DNA of 64,000 nucleotides from Sycon ciliatum (GCF_964019385.1 NC_088655.1:12138422-12202421), one strand, 5' to 3'; shown: positions 8,479 to 18,765, counted from the first letter of the stretch. Numbers and translations: made by a program. Notes: generated from the sequence alone by a model not told the origin.

Positions 8479-9250
8479 AGATCGGTACGTAGGTAGAACC
8501 CTTCAACACCTGGGCGCACGCATCCGTCAACATGTGCCGTTAGGTCTTGTCCCTGTTGACGCTCGTGGTACTCGTCCTCGTCGTGGCCGTCCTCCAAAAT
8601 GTGCTGTGCAGTCCGATACTGGAACGCCTTTGTCTGCGTCCAGTGTAGATGTACGCATGCGCGCCTCCGCCTCGACGGGCGGGGAGCTTGGCCCATCTCA
8701 GACAAGCGTGAGGAAGCGAGGGAGACCGTCTCGAAAACCACCCAATGTGACACTGGAGCTCATAGACACCGGAAGAGTTACCAGAAGCAAGGTGAAGAGA
8801 CGGAGTACTGGGGATCTGAATACGTCGATAATGGAAGTGACAACAACGATCAACAAGAGGAAACGAGGAAGACCAAGAAGTGACACGAAAACGGCCATGA
8901 AATCAACAAAAACGGACATGAAATCAACGGACGTTGGAGGTGTGGACCGGAGCAACCAACCAAACAAGCCTAACGGAAGAGAACAACGGCAGGCGTCGAA
9001 GGTGACAGAGCTAAGTGATCGGACATCGTCCATCAAGCGTCATTTGTCGGGCAGTGCTAGTTGTCGTAAGTTGTATAGTGATGATATCTTTTCGATTTTG
9101 ACTCGTGGAAGGTCTAAGTTACATCTTGCTGTGTTAGAAGCTCTGTATATTCGTAAACTAGATCCAGAACTATGTGTACAGAAGGAGAATGTGTTATCGT
9201 TGCAGTTGTTTGGTGTCACACCTCGTGAAAGTGTGACAAGTGTTCCCTGA
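8462..9250 (+). pseudogene. PLE GIY-YIG and C-terminal part, out of frame with RT
   Basis: This is the sense copy of the protein part described for the left arm: YVGRT, the three RGRP cores and the C-terminal LEALYIRK...QKENV module. It is +1 shifted relative to the RT by one extra T in the 8-T run. The frame itself is open to the TGA at 9248-9250. A sequencing error in the run, real inactivation, or slippage by the polymerase or ribosome would all explain it. Confidence 0.7.
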
Positions 9251-9403
9251 TGTATTCAACGTGTTTGTCTACAACTTGCAGCTGTTTGTTTTTGAGTTTT
9301 TAACACTTTAATCATTTTTAACACCTATGTTGAAGTGTTGACTTTTTCTTTCTTTCATTCTCTATATAGTTATGTGTTTTTCTAATTTCCAACATTCCCT
9401 GTA

Positions 9404-9439
9404 CTATCCTGAAGAGAAGGGAAAGAAAACGTTTGATAG
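9404..9439 (+). ncRNA. Hammerhead-like motif, right PLE arm
   Basis: Stem I CTATC (9404-9408) with GATAG (9435-9439), core CTGAAGA, nine bases in the stem II position, GAAA (9425-9428), palindromic stem III AACGTT (9428-9433), and T9434 as cleavage base. The spacing equals that of the ribozymes at 5341, 34291 and 58395. The weak point is stem II (GAAGGGAAA), which does not pair. Confidence 0.5.
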
Positions 9440-9534
9440 AAAAAGTGTCTACTGAATTGTGTGGATTTGCGACGTTGCATGCGAATACGTATTACGAAAC
9501 TGTTTTTCCCACCGCCTCCAAACTACTGTTTGAA

Positions 9535-9745
9535 TTATTATTATTATTATTATTATTATTAAAATATTATTATTATTTTATTTATTTTACTAGGGTGTTT
9601 CCCACAGACCTATGGTCTTCTTACGGGAGCCCCTAGAAAGGTTAAGCATGAACGAACAAATGGGCGATAATCTGTACAAGAGCGAACAGTGGAAGGCAGC
9701 ATATTCCACCGATCAGAACCTATACATCTACTATAAACTATTGTA
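9535..9745 (-). mobile_element. LINE 3' end, minus strand
   Basis: On the minus strand it encodes SDRWNMLPSTVRS and the end FLGAPVRRP-stop, then a 3' UTR GTGGGAAACACCCTAGTAAA and an (AAT)n tail (+ strand 9535-9560). It is a sister family of the GYPVRRP LINE. The same 3' UTR, split by another LINE, is at 12420-12467/15417-15440. Confidence 0.7.
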
Positions 9746-10080
9746 GATAGTAGCGTGACTCCTGGACGGTAAAAGCCGGGGAGTACTCCTTGATAACTAA
9801 CTACTTGAACAGACGCTGAGGACCCTGGTCCCTGGCCTTGGTCATTCGTAACGCTGTCACCTCCATTCCAAGCCAGCTAGTCGCCAGCCCGCGCTGGGCA
9901 CACCAACACGAGATAGTGCCTAGTGCCTAGTGGTAGGCTAGTAACTATTATCGGTGATGATTGTTTTCCGCCGACTTGACTTTATATTACACTTCTCTCC
10001 GGGGAGTGGTGCGTTCTTGCCGGTTTGCCGAGTCGAAGGTTCGGTGGACTTCTGGTGGTTCTGGTACTATGACCACCTTG
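9746..10080. mobile_element. Family K fragments
   Basis: The blocks TAGCGTGACTCCTGGACGGT, TCATTCGTAACGCTGTCACCTCC and AGCCCGCGCTGGGCACA match 62860-62975. The stretch 10005-10060 (GGAGTGGTGCGTTCTTGC..GGTTTGCCGAGTCGAAGGTTC) is the inverted form of 62625-62670. Two pieces in opposite orientation make this a rearranged copy without its ribozyme. Confidence 0.5.
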
Positions 10081-10716
10081 TCGTGTGTCTCCTCCCTGGT
10101 TCAAGTGGTTGCCAGTTGTTGGTGCAGGGATTGGGAGTCGACCACCCGACTCCCAAGTACACCACTGTTTGCATGCTGCCCCCCCCCCGCGGGCCGGAGT
10201 GGACACAACCGTTTTGGGACTAGGAGGTAGTGGAGTACACGCTACTACTCCCTTTTGGGACAGGTGGACTAGTATCTGGTACCCATATCGACTCGGAAAG
10301 GCACCCCGGCACTTTCTCCTGCCTATCACCCGGTGACCATGGTGACGATTCTGTGCCCGGGCCCCTGCCCTCGCCCGGCCCCGGACTGACAGCATGGTAT
10401 TTAGAAAAGCGATCCTGTCAGCTTTTCTATTATTGTGTTCACATGGCGCTACCTAACGACACCGCTATTCAGACACTTTGGCTACGTAGCTACGTAGATT
10501 TCTACGTAAGATGCTCGGTACCTGGTCCTGGACCGGGGAGCTACTCCATGGCTCCTACCATCGCGCGGCCGGCTGGCCGCATGCGTGTGCATTGCAGACT
10601 TTTTGTTGTTGCCTTTTCGGATGTGCATGCACGAGGAACTTCCTTCTTTGGAACTGCTTCTTGCATGAGCTGTTTCGGATATTTCGTCTCCTGGCCTGGC
10701 TTATTTCGTTTCGGCG
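10081..10716. other. No gene seen
   Basis: ORFs in both strands are short and overlap, with no recognisable domain. The only landmark is a C9 run near 10171. TAGCTACGTAGCTACGTAG at 10483 is a small palindromic repeat. Confidence 0.35.
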
Positions 10717-11015
10717 CTGCTGAGACCTCCTTTCGCGGAATATTACTCAATGACAGGTGAGTTGACCAGTTCCCTTTGATTCATTTGCTTGTGTTGACTC
10801 TTTCATTTACGAAAAGTGTGCTGATTTTGGGCGGAATGCAATAAATAATGGAAAAGCTGACAGGATCTCCTTTCTAAATTTAGCTTTTCCGCTGCCGAGG
10901 CCTCCTTTTACGGAATACTCAATGACACAGGTGATCTCTGAGTTGACCAGTTTCCTTCGATTCATTTGCTTATGCTCACCCTTTCATTTACGGAAACGTG
11001 TGCTGATTTTGTTCG
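10717..11015. repeat. Imperfect direct duplication, about 175 bp apart
   Basis: The sequence CTGCTGAGACCTCCTTTCGCGGAATA...GTGCTGATTTTGGGCGGA at 10717-10838 recurs as CTGCCGAGGCCTCCTTTTACGGAATA...GTGCTGATTTTGTTCGGA at 10891-11018. It is an old tandem duplication. A weaker relative (GGCCTCTTTTACGG) is at 56860. Confidence 0.55.
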
Positions 11016-11405
11016 GATTTAGATCCATTTTTATCTCTTTGCCCTTGCCTACAGTGTGCGAAGAACGCGAGTTCACCTTCTTGACGGTAAGGCTTATGTT
11101 AGATGTGTTGTCGAAATACTCATATCAGGGAAAATCTCCATTGTGGAGAGGTTCAGTAACTTGTTTGCTTCATACGAAACAAGCCAATGGGTGCAGTCTC
11201 GTCTCGTGAAAATCTCGTACTTGTATGATTGGATTTGTTTACTCGAGTCTGGGCTGTTTGATTTGTGAGTACCGCCGAGATTGCGCTGCCCCAAATAAAG
11301 TTTCGTGCCGCCAAAGCAAGAATTACGATCTTCAATCTGTTTGTAGTACCTGTAGTACCTGCAAGAATGTGCGGTACATGTATCGTACTTTCTCTGTTGC
11401 TGTTT

Positions 11406-11693
11406 CAGTAGAGAGGTTCTGCAAAACGAAAATTCGAACGAAGTTTCGCGACAGTCCTTGCGAAAGTGTGTACGAATTTTTGCACGAACTTTGCGTTCTG
11501 CACATTTTCGTGGTTTGCGCGGGCCAAGTGCACGTACGCCATGACCCGATCTCACGAAATTTCCTACAACAGTTCATTTCGCGTTCCCTGCAAGTTTCTC
11601 GTCCAAAGTTGCGAAAGTTCGTGCGAGGTTTCGCAATTCATGATGTAGAGCGAAAGTTTGTACGCATTTTCGTTTTGAGGAACCTCTCTAGTG
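11406..11693. mobile_element. MITE, GAGAGGTTCTGCAAAACG family (copy 1)
   Basis: Inverted ends GAGAGGTTCTGCAAAACGAA and its near complement bound about 285 bp made of TTTCG/CGAAA-rich sequence that is itself partly self-complementary. The second copy, at 25654-25933, is in the opposite orientation. No coding capacity is seen. Confidence 0.7.
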
Positions 11694-12414
11694 ACTCTTT
11701 TGGTTCATGCGAGACGAGTCAATGAGTCGGTGTGGCTTAGAATCTTTCGCTGTAGAAGAAATCTATTCGTATGTCTATTGGAGAAATAATTGTATTCACT
11801 GGTTATAAAATAGGTTAAGACAAACTCACAGAATAAATACCATCTGTCCCTTGGTGTTCGTCCTAAAGAGGTTCGACTGGATATCATTCATACTCACCAA
11901 AAGATGTGTAAGATTTTATTATCACGGAGTGCCTTGTTTATCTCTCAGTATCAGTACCTCCAACCCTTTTATCCTCAGGATCAGTGTAGTTGTTGGAACG
12001 AGGTGTCGGACTCAGCAATGTATTTGTTTACATTTTAATACATGTTTATTGTTCCTCCTTTGCTGTGTTGTTTTAGAAAATCGTGGACTAACAGTTTGAA
12101 GTCATTGAACTACTTCCAAACCTTGTAACGACATCAACAGGATTACGATTTCAGTGCAATATGATGCTGGATGACCTTATCACGATAACCCATGATTATA
12201 AACCATTATAAACAAAGAATCAACAAAAACATCTGCGACACGCACCTTGCGCATGGCTACATTTCTCAAATAAATCTGATAGAGGGTGGGGAAATCTGAA
12301 ATATCTGAGAGGCAAGACAAATTTATGAGTCATGAAATTCTGCAACAGCAACATGCACAGAATGACCTGTGTATAAAAAAAGTATAACCACCACTACTCA
12401 CATGTTATTATTGT
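11694..12414. other. No gene; single pogo-like end
   Basis: TGTTCGTCCTAAAGAGGTTCGACTGGATA at 11855-11883 resembles one terminal repeat of the pogo-like MITE at 22031-22619; no partner end was found. The rest is AT-rich without recognisable features. Confidence 0.4.
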
Positions 12415-12467
12415 TATTTATTTTACTAGGGTGTTTCCCACAGCTGCACAGACCTATGGTCTTCTTC
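12415..12467 (-). mobile_element. LINE 3' UTR split by a LINE insertion
   Basis: TTTACTAGGGTGTTTCCCACAG...GACCTATGGTCTTCTT is the same 3' UTR as 9592-9622. Its continuation, GGGAGCCCCTAGAAAGGTTA, resumes at 15419-15440. The 2.95-kb LINE described next therefore landed inside this older tail. Confidence 0.65.
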
Positions 12468-15416
12468 TTATTATTATTATTATTATCAAATTTTTGATAG
12501 GGCAATCCCCACAGGCCTAAGGCCTTCTTACAGGGTACCCTAGAAATGAAAGTACTGAATGACGGAATAGGTGCAGTGAAGAGCATAAGCGGACTGCAGC
12601 GGGGAGTGCATTCCAACGGTCGGAACCGATGAAAGAAACTGAAAAGAGACCGAAACGAGTTTTAGCTTTTGGTAGAGTGACAGACGAAGATACCTGAGAG
12701 CGAGTGCAGGAATTGGTACGAGTAGAAGTAGAACGAAGGCAAAAGCAATCAGTAAGGAGAGTAGTAGTTAACTGATTCAGGACACGAAACACTAAGATAT
12801 AGAGTTTGAACTGATAGCGCACAGACAAAGGGAGAATGTGATGGCGTGCATTAACAAGGGATACGTCAGAAAAGCGAGGCATACTGAACACAATGCGTAG
12901 AGCTCTATTACTAAGACGGACTAGACGGTCATGAAGAGTTACTGACAAGCAATGAGCAAATGAGTTACTCCCATACTCGAGTACTGTCTGAATGGAACAA
13001 ATGTAAAATGCACGCTTCGCAGTTACCGTCATGTGATCTCGGACCTTTCTGAACATGGCTAACTTACTTCCAACTTTCCGCTCTAGTTGGCTAACCTGCT
13101 CTCCGAAGGAGAGATGTTCGTCGAGTACAACGCCAAGGTATCGAATGTGTGCACTAGGGTTGATTGTGACCTCACCCAGCTGTAGAGCGACGCTGGGGTC
13201 AAGGGGCTTGCACTTTGACCTGAACACGACAAACTGCGTCTTGGAAGGATTCAGCAGTAAGCCTCTGGCCGCCAAGAACTCTTTCACTTTGACAATGTCT
13301 TCCGTCAGCTCCTTGCACAACTGTTCAACGTTCTTGCCAGCTTTGTAAAGGGAGACATCGTCCGCGTACTGTCGAGCCTTGCAGTGCCGGGGTACAGAGG
13401 GGAGCTTTCTGACTGATAGATTGAAGAGAGAGGGCCCCAAGACGGAGCCTTGCGGAACCCCCCTGTTGCTGCTATATTCTAGGCCGTGTTGTGTCTTGGT
13501 GACTACACGTTGCTTCCTGTGGGTAAGGTAGCTACAGAACCACTGCAAGGCAGTACCACCGACACCGATCTCCAGAAGTTCACTCAGTAGAACTGCATGA
13601 CTAACTGTGTCGAATGCCTTAGACATGTCTAGAAAGGCAGCTACGACATAATCACCTTTGTCCAAGGAGAGCATCCAGTCGTTGATCACGGGAGTGAGCA
13701 AGTCCTCGCAGGAGTGGCCTCTGCGGTAGGCAAATTGCTCAGCAGGTAGGGGTACCAGTGGTGGTGGTGCATTATAGATATAGTACATTAGTTGGTCGTG
13801 TACAATATGTTCCAGTAGCTTAGACATGTGGGACAGGAGTGATATTGGTCTATAGTTGGATGGGACTGACTTATCTCCACGCTTGTAGATAGGCCGCACA
13901 TTTGCTAGTTTGTAAGTCGATGGAAAATCGCCAGATGTAAGAGACATGGTAAATAGTTTGGCCAAAGATGGGGCGATCTCATCGTTGATGAGCTTGTAAG
14001 CCTGGGCGGGGATGTTATCAGGTCCTGTGGCTTTACGACTGTTCATTCTCTGGATATGGAGTTGGACTTGTGGAACAGTGACTGGTGTGAACTGTGTCAG
14101 TGAGTATTCCGATAAAGGGCCATTGGGAGTGCGTAGTGTACTGCCAGAAAGTGATGTATCGTTGACAACGTCTGTAAATGTCTTTGTGATGTCGGCTACT
14201 TCGGCAGCAGGTTCCTGGTTGATTTTAATTCTACCCAGTAGATTGTTCATGACACTCCATTGCTCTCTTGGGTGGTTTCGATGATTGATTAGTTGTTGCT
14301 GGAAGTATGTAGACCGTTTCTTCCTAGTCAAAAGTTTGCATTGTCTTCGTAGAGTTCGGAATTGTTGCAGCAGGTCTGGGCGATCTGGACGTTTTATCAT
14401 TGCACGGTGTGCTCGTTTACGCTTGAATAAAGTCTGCCGGAGCTCATCGTCTATCCAAGGCGATGGAGTATAGCTCTTCTTGGCGTTAACGGTCTTTAGT
14501 GGGCAGTACTCATTCAAGGCATCACTGACTGCATCCTGCCAGTGTTCAGTATAACTATCTAGAGACATCTGTGATGAACTGCGTGTGATCTGCTGGTGGA
14601 GAGTATACATATGCTTAGCAGCTGTCTCTTGGAATTGCTTGATCTTCAACGCGCGCAGCGGTGGCTTTCGTACTTGTACCTGTCTGTTTGTCTTGAGCGT
14701 GCTGGTGGTAGCATGGATAGTGTAGGTCACACGAACAAGTTGGTGATCGGAAATATCACATGGAATAACATTGCAGTCTTTGTAAATCAGTTCATCCCTG
14801 CCTGGTCTTGCAGTGGACGTGGTGGAGGAGGAGCTTGAGATCAGTGCTAGGTCTATGGTTGTTGCACTGGGGAATCTAGTTGGTGACGTGACAACGTTTC
14901 GGAGATCAAAATCAGAGCAGAATGTTCGTAGGTGAGGGTAGTGTGCGTGACTAGGGTCTTGGACATTGACATTGAAATCGCCTAGAATTATGCACGCGGA
15001 GGAGGCCGGTGTACAGTCCAGTATGTCATCAGTTAGGCTAGATAGGCTTTGCCAAAATGCCACAGGTACTGTTGGAGCTCTATATGCACAGAGGATAGTG
15101 AGAGGCTGGGGGTGAATGTTCACGTGTACTGCGAGGGCTTCAATGGGAGAGGAGTGATGTAGTGCTCGATTATCAAAGCCTTCTCTTACGTATATACTGA
15201 CACCACCTCCTCTCTTTGAGTTCCGATCAAGTCTATGCATGGTGTATCCAGGTACTGTAATACATATGTCAGGTACACTGTCGGATAGCCAAGTTTCCGT
15301 TAACGTTAATATGTCTAAATCGTGAGCATGCATGAGTGCTTCAATTTCATGTAATTTATTATACAGGCTACATACATTGAGGTGAGCGATACTTAGCTTT
15401 CGTACTGACGTTTGAC
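12468..15416 (-). mobile_element. LINE (CR1/L2-like), 5' truncated, ORF2 intact
   Basis: On the minus strand the copy starts at about 15416 inside the endonuclease and ends with the 3' UTR GGCCTGTGGGGATTGCCCTA and an (AAT)n tail (12470-12488 on the + strand). Its borders are defined by the interrupted older LINE tail on both sides. ORF1 is absent. The intact ORF2 suggests a young insertion. Many 3'-end relics of the same group are in this window (1611, 3404, 9535, 49846, 59647). Confidence 0.85.
12517..15333 (-). CDS. LINE endonuclease-reverse transcriptase (ORF2)
   Basis: 938 residues, uninterrupted. An APE-type endonuclease occupies about residues 1-210: TLTETWL, RGGGVSIYV, ILGDFNVN and the catalytic SDHQLVRV are visible. 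Reverse transcriptase spans about 440-720: NYRPISLLSHMSKLLE, AFLDMSKAFDTV (catalytic Asp), GVPQGSVLGPSLF and YADDVSLY (catalytic DD). The C-terminal region contains IRYLGVVLDE and ends SFLGYPVRRP. Coding sense continues about 28 codons upstream of the Met at 15333 (the AHLNVCSLYNKL start of the endonuclease fold) to the insertion border, so the true N-terminus lies outside the copy. The protein would nick target DNA and prime reverse transcription there. CR1/L2/Rex group by motif style; the exact clade needs a tree. Confidence 0.9.
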   Translation of the reverse strand: MHAHDLDILTLTETWLSDSVPDICITVPGYTMHRLDRNSKRGGGVSIYVREGFDNRALHHSSPIEALAVHVNIHPQPLTILCAYRAPTVPVAFWQSLSSLTDDILDCTPASSACIILGDFNVNVQDPSHAHYPHLRTFCSDFDLRNVVTSPTRFPSATTIDLALISSSSSTTSTARPGRDELIYKDCNVIPCDISDHQLVRVTYTIHATTSTLKTNRQVQVRKPPLRALKIKQFQETAAKHMYTLHQQITRSSSQMSLDSYTEHWQDAVSDALNEYCPLKTVNAKKSYTPSPWIDDELRQTLFKRKRAHRAMIKRPDRPDLLQQFRTLRRQCKLLTRKKRSTYFQQQLINHRNHPREQWSVMNNLLGRIKINQEPAAEVADITKTFTDVVNDTSLSGSTLRTPNGPLSEYSLTQFTPVTVPQVQLHIQRMNSRKATGPDNIPAQAYKLINDEIAPSLAKLFTMSLTSGDFPSTYKLANVRPIYKRGDKSVPSNYRPISLLSHMSKLLEHIVHDQLMYYIYNAPPPLVPLPAEQFAYRRGHSCEDLLTPVINDWMLSLDKGDYVVAAFLDMSKAFDTVSHAVLLSELLEIGVGGTALQWFCSYLTHRKQRVVTKTQHGLEYSSNRGVPQGSVLGPSLFNLSVRKLPSVPRHCKARQYADDVSLYKAGKNVEQLCKELTEDIVKVKEFLAARGLLLNPSKTQFVVFRSKCKPLDPSVALQLGEVTINPSAHIRYLGVVLDEHLSFGEQVSQLERKVGSKLAMFRKVRDHMTVTAKRAFYICSIQTVLEYGSNSFAHCLSVTLHDRLVRLSNRALRIVFSMPRFSDVSLVNARHHILPLSVRYQFKLYILVFRVLNQLTTTLLTDCFCLRSTSTRTNSCTRSQVSSSVTLPKAKTRFGLFSVSFIGSDRWNALPAAVRLCSSLHLFRHSVLSFLGYPVRRP

Positions 15417-15519
15417 GGGAGCCCCTAGAAAGGTTAATAATCTGTTCCCCCGCAGAAGAACATGCATTATGCTAGTGCCATTTTCTGCAAGAAAAGGCTT
15501 GCACATCAATGCGTATAAT

Positions 15520-15562
15520 CAAGAGTACATAACCCCGGGGGGGGGGGGGGTTATGTACTCTT
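15520..15562. repeat. Short palindrome around a G14 run
   Basis: CAAGAGTACATAACCCC and its complement flank a run of 14 G (15537-15550). The end sequence CAAGAGTACATAA also recurs at 15586 and in the MITE at 35201-35627, so this is probably a collapsed MITE of that family. Confidence 0.6.
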
Positions 15563-15680
15563 GGTATAATACGGTATTGATATGATCAAGAGTACATAAA
15601 CCTCTTGATATGATGTGAAGGCCATCATTTCCATATTGATATACATTCCATTGATTGGTGACAGAAAAAACAAAAGAAAT

Positions 15681-16085
15681 TATAGCAATAAAAACTGCTT
15701 TATGGCAGTTTTCTAAAAAAAGTTATTGTGTTCTAGTCCATGGACCCCGTCTAAAAAGTAAGAAATTACCGAAATGTGATAGCTGAAAATTAAAATTTCA
15801 CACAAAACCTCACAATAATCACACACAGAATTAAAAGCTACATGTAGAAGACCTTTTCCCCTCGTGATCCTCTTTCCTATGCATGCATGTTGCCAATTGT
15901 TGGTGCAGTACAAGTTCAAGTTGAAAGCAGATTTTCAAGTGTTGTGATTATTGTGAGGTTTTGTGTGAAATTTTAATTTTCAGCTATCACATTTCGGTAA
16001 TTTCTTACTTTTTAGACGGGGTCCATGGACTAGAACACAATAACTTTTTTTAGAAAACTGCCATAAAGCAGTTTTTATTGCTATA
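15681..16085. mobile_element. Long-arm foldback element
   Basis: Arms of 142 bp (15681-15822 and 15944-16085) appear essentially perfect inverted copies around a 121-bp centre. The ends read TATAGCAATAAAAACTGC. Outside, GTACTCTTGAT/ATCAAGAGTAC copies lie on both sides. Such identity of long arms indicates a young foldback or a conversion event. Non-coding. Confidence 0.8.
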
Positions 16086-16732
16086 ATGCATTATGGTACC
16101 AATAGTCCATAAACGTTAAACATGCACTCTTGATGGTACCGGTATGATATGAGGCCTGCATGCATAACGTCAAGAGTACGTAGACCTACCCTGTACATAA
16201 AGGTTCATGATTGTACTCTTGATAACGTTACATGCACGATCACATTCACCACTGAGGTCACTGGTCAAGTACCCCGGTTTGGGCCCCCCCGGTCCCTGGT
16301 TCGGGCGTATCGCGTACCGTGAGTCATACCGTGACGTATCGGGAACTGCTTCGCAGCTTCCGCATCACCAGATCACACAGCTACACACAGGCAAGTCTTT
16401 TTCTGCACACAGAGTCTTTGAAGACGTGTTCACTTCAAAAAATAAGAAGAGAGAGGATAATGAAAAGTTCTGATTTGTCAAGTGTTGCTACAATTCCGTT
16501 TCCTAGTGCTTCGTCTGTGGTTGCCATTACCTGTGGGAAGTAGAGTCAAATGGTTTGCCGGTGCTGCAATTGCCCTGTTTCAACTAGCTTCTGTCAGCCA
16601 GCCTCTTCTTCGGACCTGAATGATTACAATCGTGCTTGCGTTGAGCAGAGCAAAAGCAAATACGTATCGTCAATGGTCTAGTCGGCATGCGGGGATGGAT
16701 AGGTGTGGTGTAGTGTGCTCTCTATGTGTAGC
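16086..16732. other. Upstream region of the long exon
   Basis: Contains TCAAGAGTACG and GTACTCTTGATAACG ends related to the foldback group, then unremarkable sequence. No TATA box or initiator could be assigned with confidence. A 5' UTR or promoter of the exon at 16733 could lie here. Confidence 0.35.
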
Positions 16733-18733
16733 ATGGTGACGCCGTCCAGGTCACACCAAGACGCCGGTGGCCCTGGCAATGACAGAAGTACCAGTCAGGT
16801 TACTCCACCTCCGTCACCATATGTGTCGCGTGCCACTGGCAAGGCTCGTGATGGCAGTGGGACTCCAGTCAAGAAGTTGAAACAACGGATCTCGGAGAGA
16901 TCGCCATTTGGTCGGGTTAAGCTGAGACGGAAAAGGCGGACAAAGGACTCTGTCAGTGGTTCTGAGTCTATAGCCTCGCTGGATCAATTGCTGAATGAGG
17001 AAGCTGAGGCTGGTGCAGCTAAGGGTGCTGGTCAGGAATCAGCACAGCGTGATGCCACCCTGGATCAGGATGCTGCAAACAGTGATGTGGCTAAACCGGA
17101 TGAGCAGAATGCAACTGCCAGTCAGAGGGCCCCACTTCCACACATCAGTGTAGTCTGCCAGGTGGACGGCCAGAGCGTGTCACCGGAGAAACCCCGATCT
17201 GAGACAACGTGGAAGGAGGGGTCGTCGCCGGGAATACACCGATCCGGGACGATGTGGAAGGCGTCGGACGTCACCATCACCCGGCGCCACGCCGTTCGCC
17301 GTCGCAACATGGACACCAAGCCGATGGTGAGGATCCGAAGTCAAACAGTCAGCCTCAGGCCTTCGCCCAGCGGCGGTCCTGCCAGTCTACCTCTGGCCTG
17401 TATAACGCCGATTAATCGCCTCGCCCAGTTGCGTGCCACCAACCAGGCACAGCAGTTGCCCAGTGGAAAGAACGCCAGCACGTATAGCTCTACGCTGGGC
17501 GGTCCGGAGCTGCAACGGCCCGCGTCGTTCATGTCTGCCGGTGCCGCGGCTGGCCCGATGTCGCCACCACCCTCGTACCAGCTGCGCAAACGATGTCGTG
17601 CGAGCATGGGCGACATCGGACCGGTACCGTTCAGTACGTCCCAACTGGCGCTCGCTTCCTCGGACAGCCGGCTGTGCGGTGCCAAGCAGTCGTACGGCGT
17701 ACACGAGTCGGAGTCGGAAACGTTTTCGTCATCAGGCGAGGAGGAGGAAGAGGAAGAGGAGGAGGATGGTGGTGAGCGGCAAGCGGAGGACGCGGATACG
17801 GATGTGGATGTGTCGGCGATGTGCAGAAAATACAAGTACATCGTCAACGGTTTGGTGTACAGCTGCGCGGTGGTGGCTCTTGGTATCAGCGGTCTTACGC
17901 TGGGCGATGCCATTTCTTCCGACGCTGGCAGCGCGAGCACGGGTATGTCGGCGCGCCAGTCAATGTCGTCCACCGGCCCGTCGTCCGATCCCGAGACATC
18001 GCAGGACTCCGGCTCCTGGCAGGGCTCAGGCGCGGGCACGATCTCTTCGCCATTCCACCCCCGCGGCGGTGTGAACTCAAGCCATGCGACAGGTAGTAGC
18101 GGCGGGGCAGAGGTCAAGTTTATCAGCAGCAATACCCGTCAGCAGCTGCATTGGGACTTGCCGCCTTCGGTCGTGGATGCGGTGGAAAGCTCCACGAACG
18201 ACGCGTCGACTGGCACCTCGCCAGTGAAGAAGAGCCAACGCCGCCGCTTCAGCATCAGCCGCAGCCAAACCATGCAGGAGGATAAGTCGGACTGCCATAA
18301 CACTCTGTCGGCTGCCTCCCACACATCGTTACCGCTGAAGCAGTCGGCGGCTGCGGCGAGAAGCGCCTTGGATGGCCCGCCCGCCGCCGCCACAGGGCCT
18401 AACACGCCGCCCGAGTCTCACCGGGACAAGAAGCGACGGCATCTAGTCAACGTGCTCAGCCGCCGGTTGCGCAACAACTCGTCCTCGGTCAACGACCTGC
18501 TGCAGGCGGTGAAGGAGGGACGCGTGACGACGAAAAACCGCTCGTCGCTCGCCCGCGCCCCGGACAGCCCCGGCGGGCGCGTGTCCGCCCTCGATCCGCA
18601 TCTGATCTCGGCCGCCAGGGTACTACTGGAAAAGAAAGACTCGCCGTGCCCCTCACCAGCTGGTTCTGGTAGCGGAGCGGACTTCGAGAAGATCTTGGAC
18701 AAGATGAATGCCGGCGCCAAGAAGATGAACAAG
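16733..18733 (+). CDS. Long Ser-rich exon, possible first exon of RasGEF gene
   Basis: 667 codons from an ATG in strong Kozak context (A at -3, G at +4; the upstream in-frame ATG at 16724 has a weak context) to a good donor AAG/GTCAGT. The product is Ser/Pro/basic-rich, with a basic patch (VKLRRKRRTK, near residue 60), an acidic run of Glu (about 330-345) and one hydrophobic segment (IVNGLVYSCAVVALGISGL, about 365-385) that might be a membrane helix or a buried strand. No known domain is recognised and no RasGEF N-terminal (REM) motif is seen. Codon use and composition resemble the exons at 31278 and 38922, which suggests one gene with a 12.5-kb intron. However, the donor is phase 0 and no convincing phase-0 acceptor is seen near 31.2 kb, so a missing small exon or a separate gene is possible. 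Confidence 0.6.
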
Positions 18734-18765
18734 GTCAGTGTCCGTGTCAGTGTTCTTGCCCATTT

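Larger units (their letters stand above)
5874..9498 (+). mobile_element. Penelope-like element with inverted arms
   Basis: The left arm (5874-7054, minus orientation) and the right arm (8317-9498, plus orientation) are near-identical inverted copies of about 1,181 bp, differing by one T in a T run among the differences seen. Between them (7055-8316) is the reverse-transcriptase body in plus orientation, truncated at its 5' end where it meets the left arm. Each arm encodes the end of RT, the GIY-YIG domain and the C-terminal module, plus a hammerhead-like motif. PLE copies are known to carry inverted or tandem partial copies at their 5' side. The similarity of the arms suggests recent insertion or conversion. 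Confidence 0.85.

Noticed and set aside
17341-18132. 263-codon minus-strand ORF opposite the long exon
   Set aside because: Shadow of the plus-strand Ser-rich frame, which has the better start, donor and composition.
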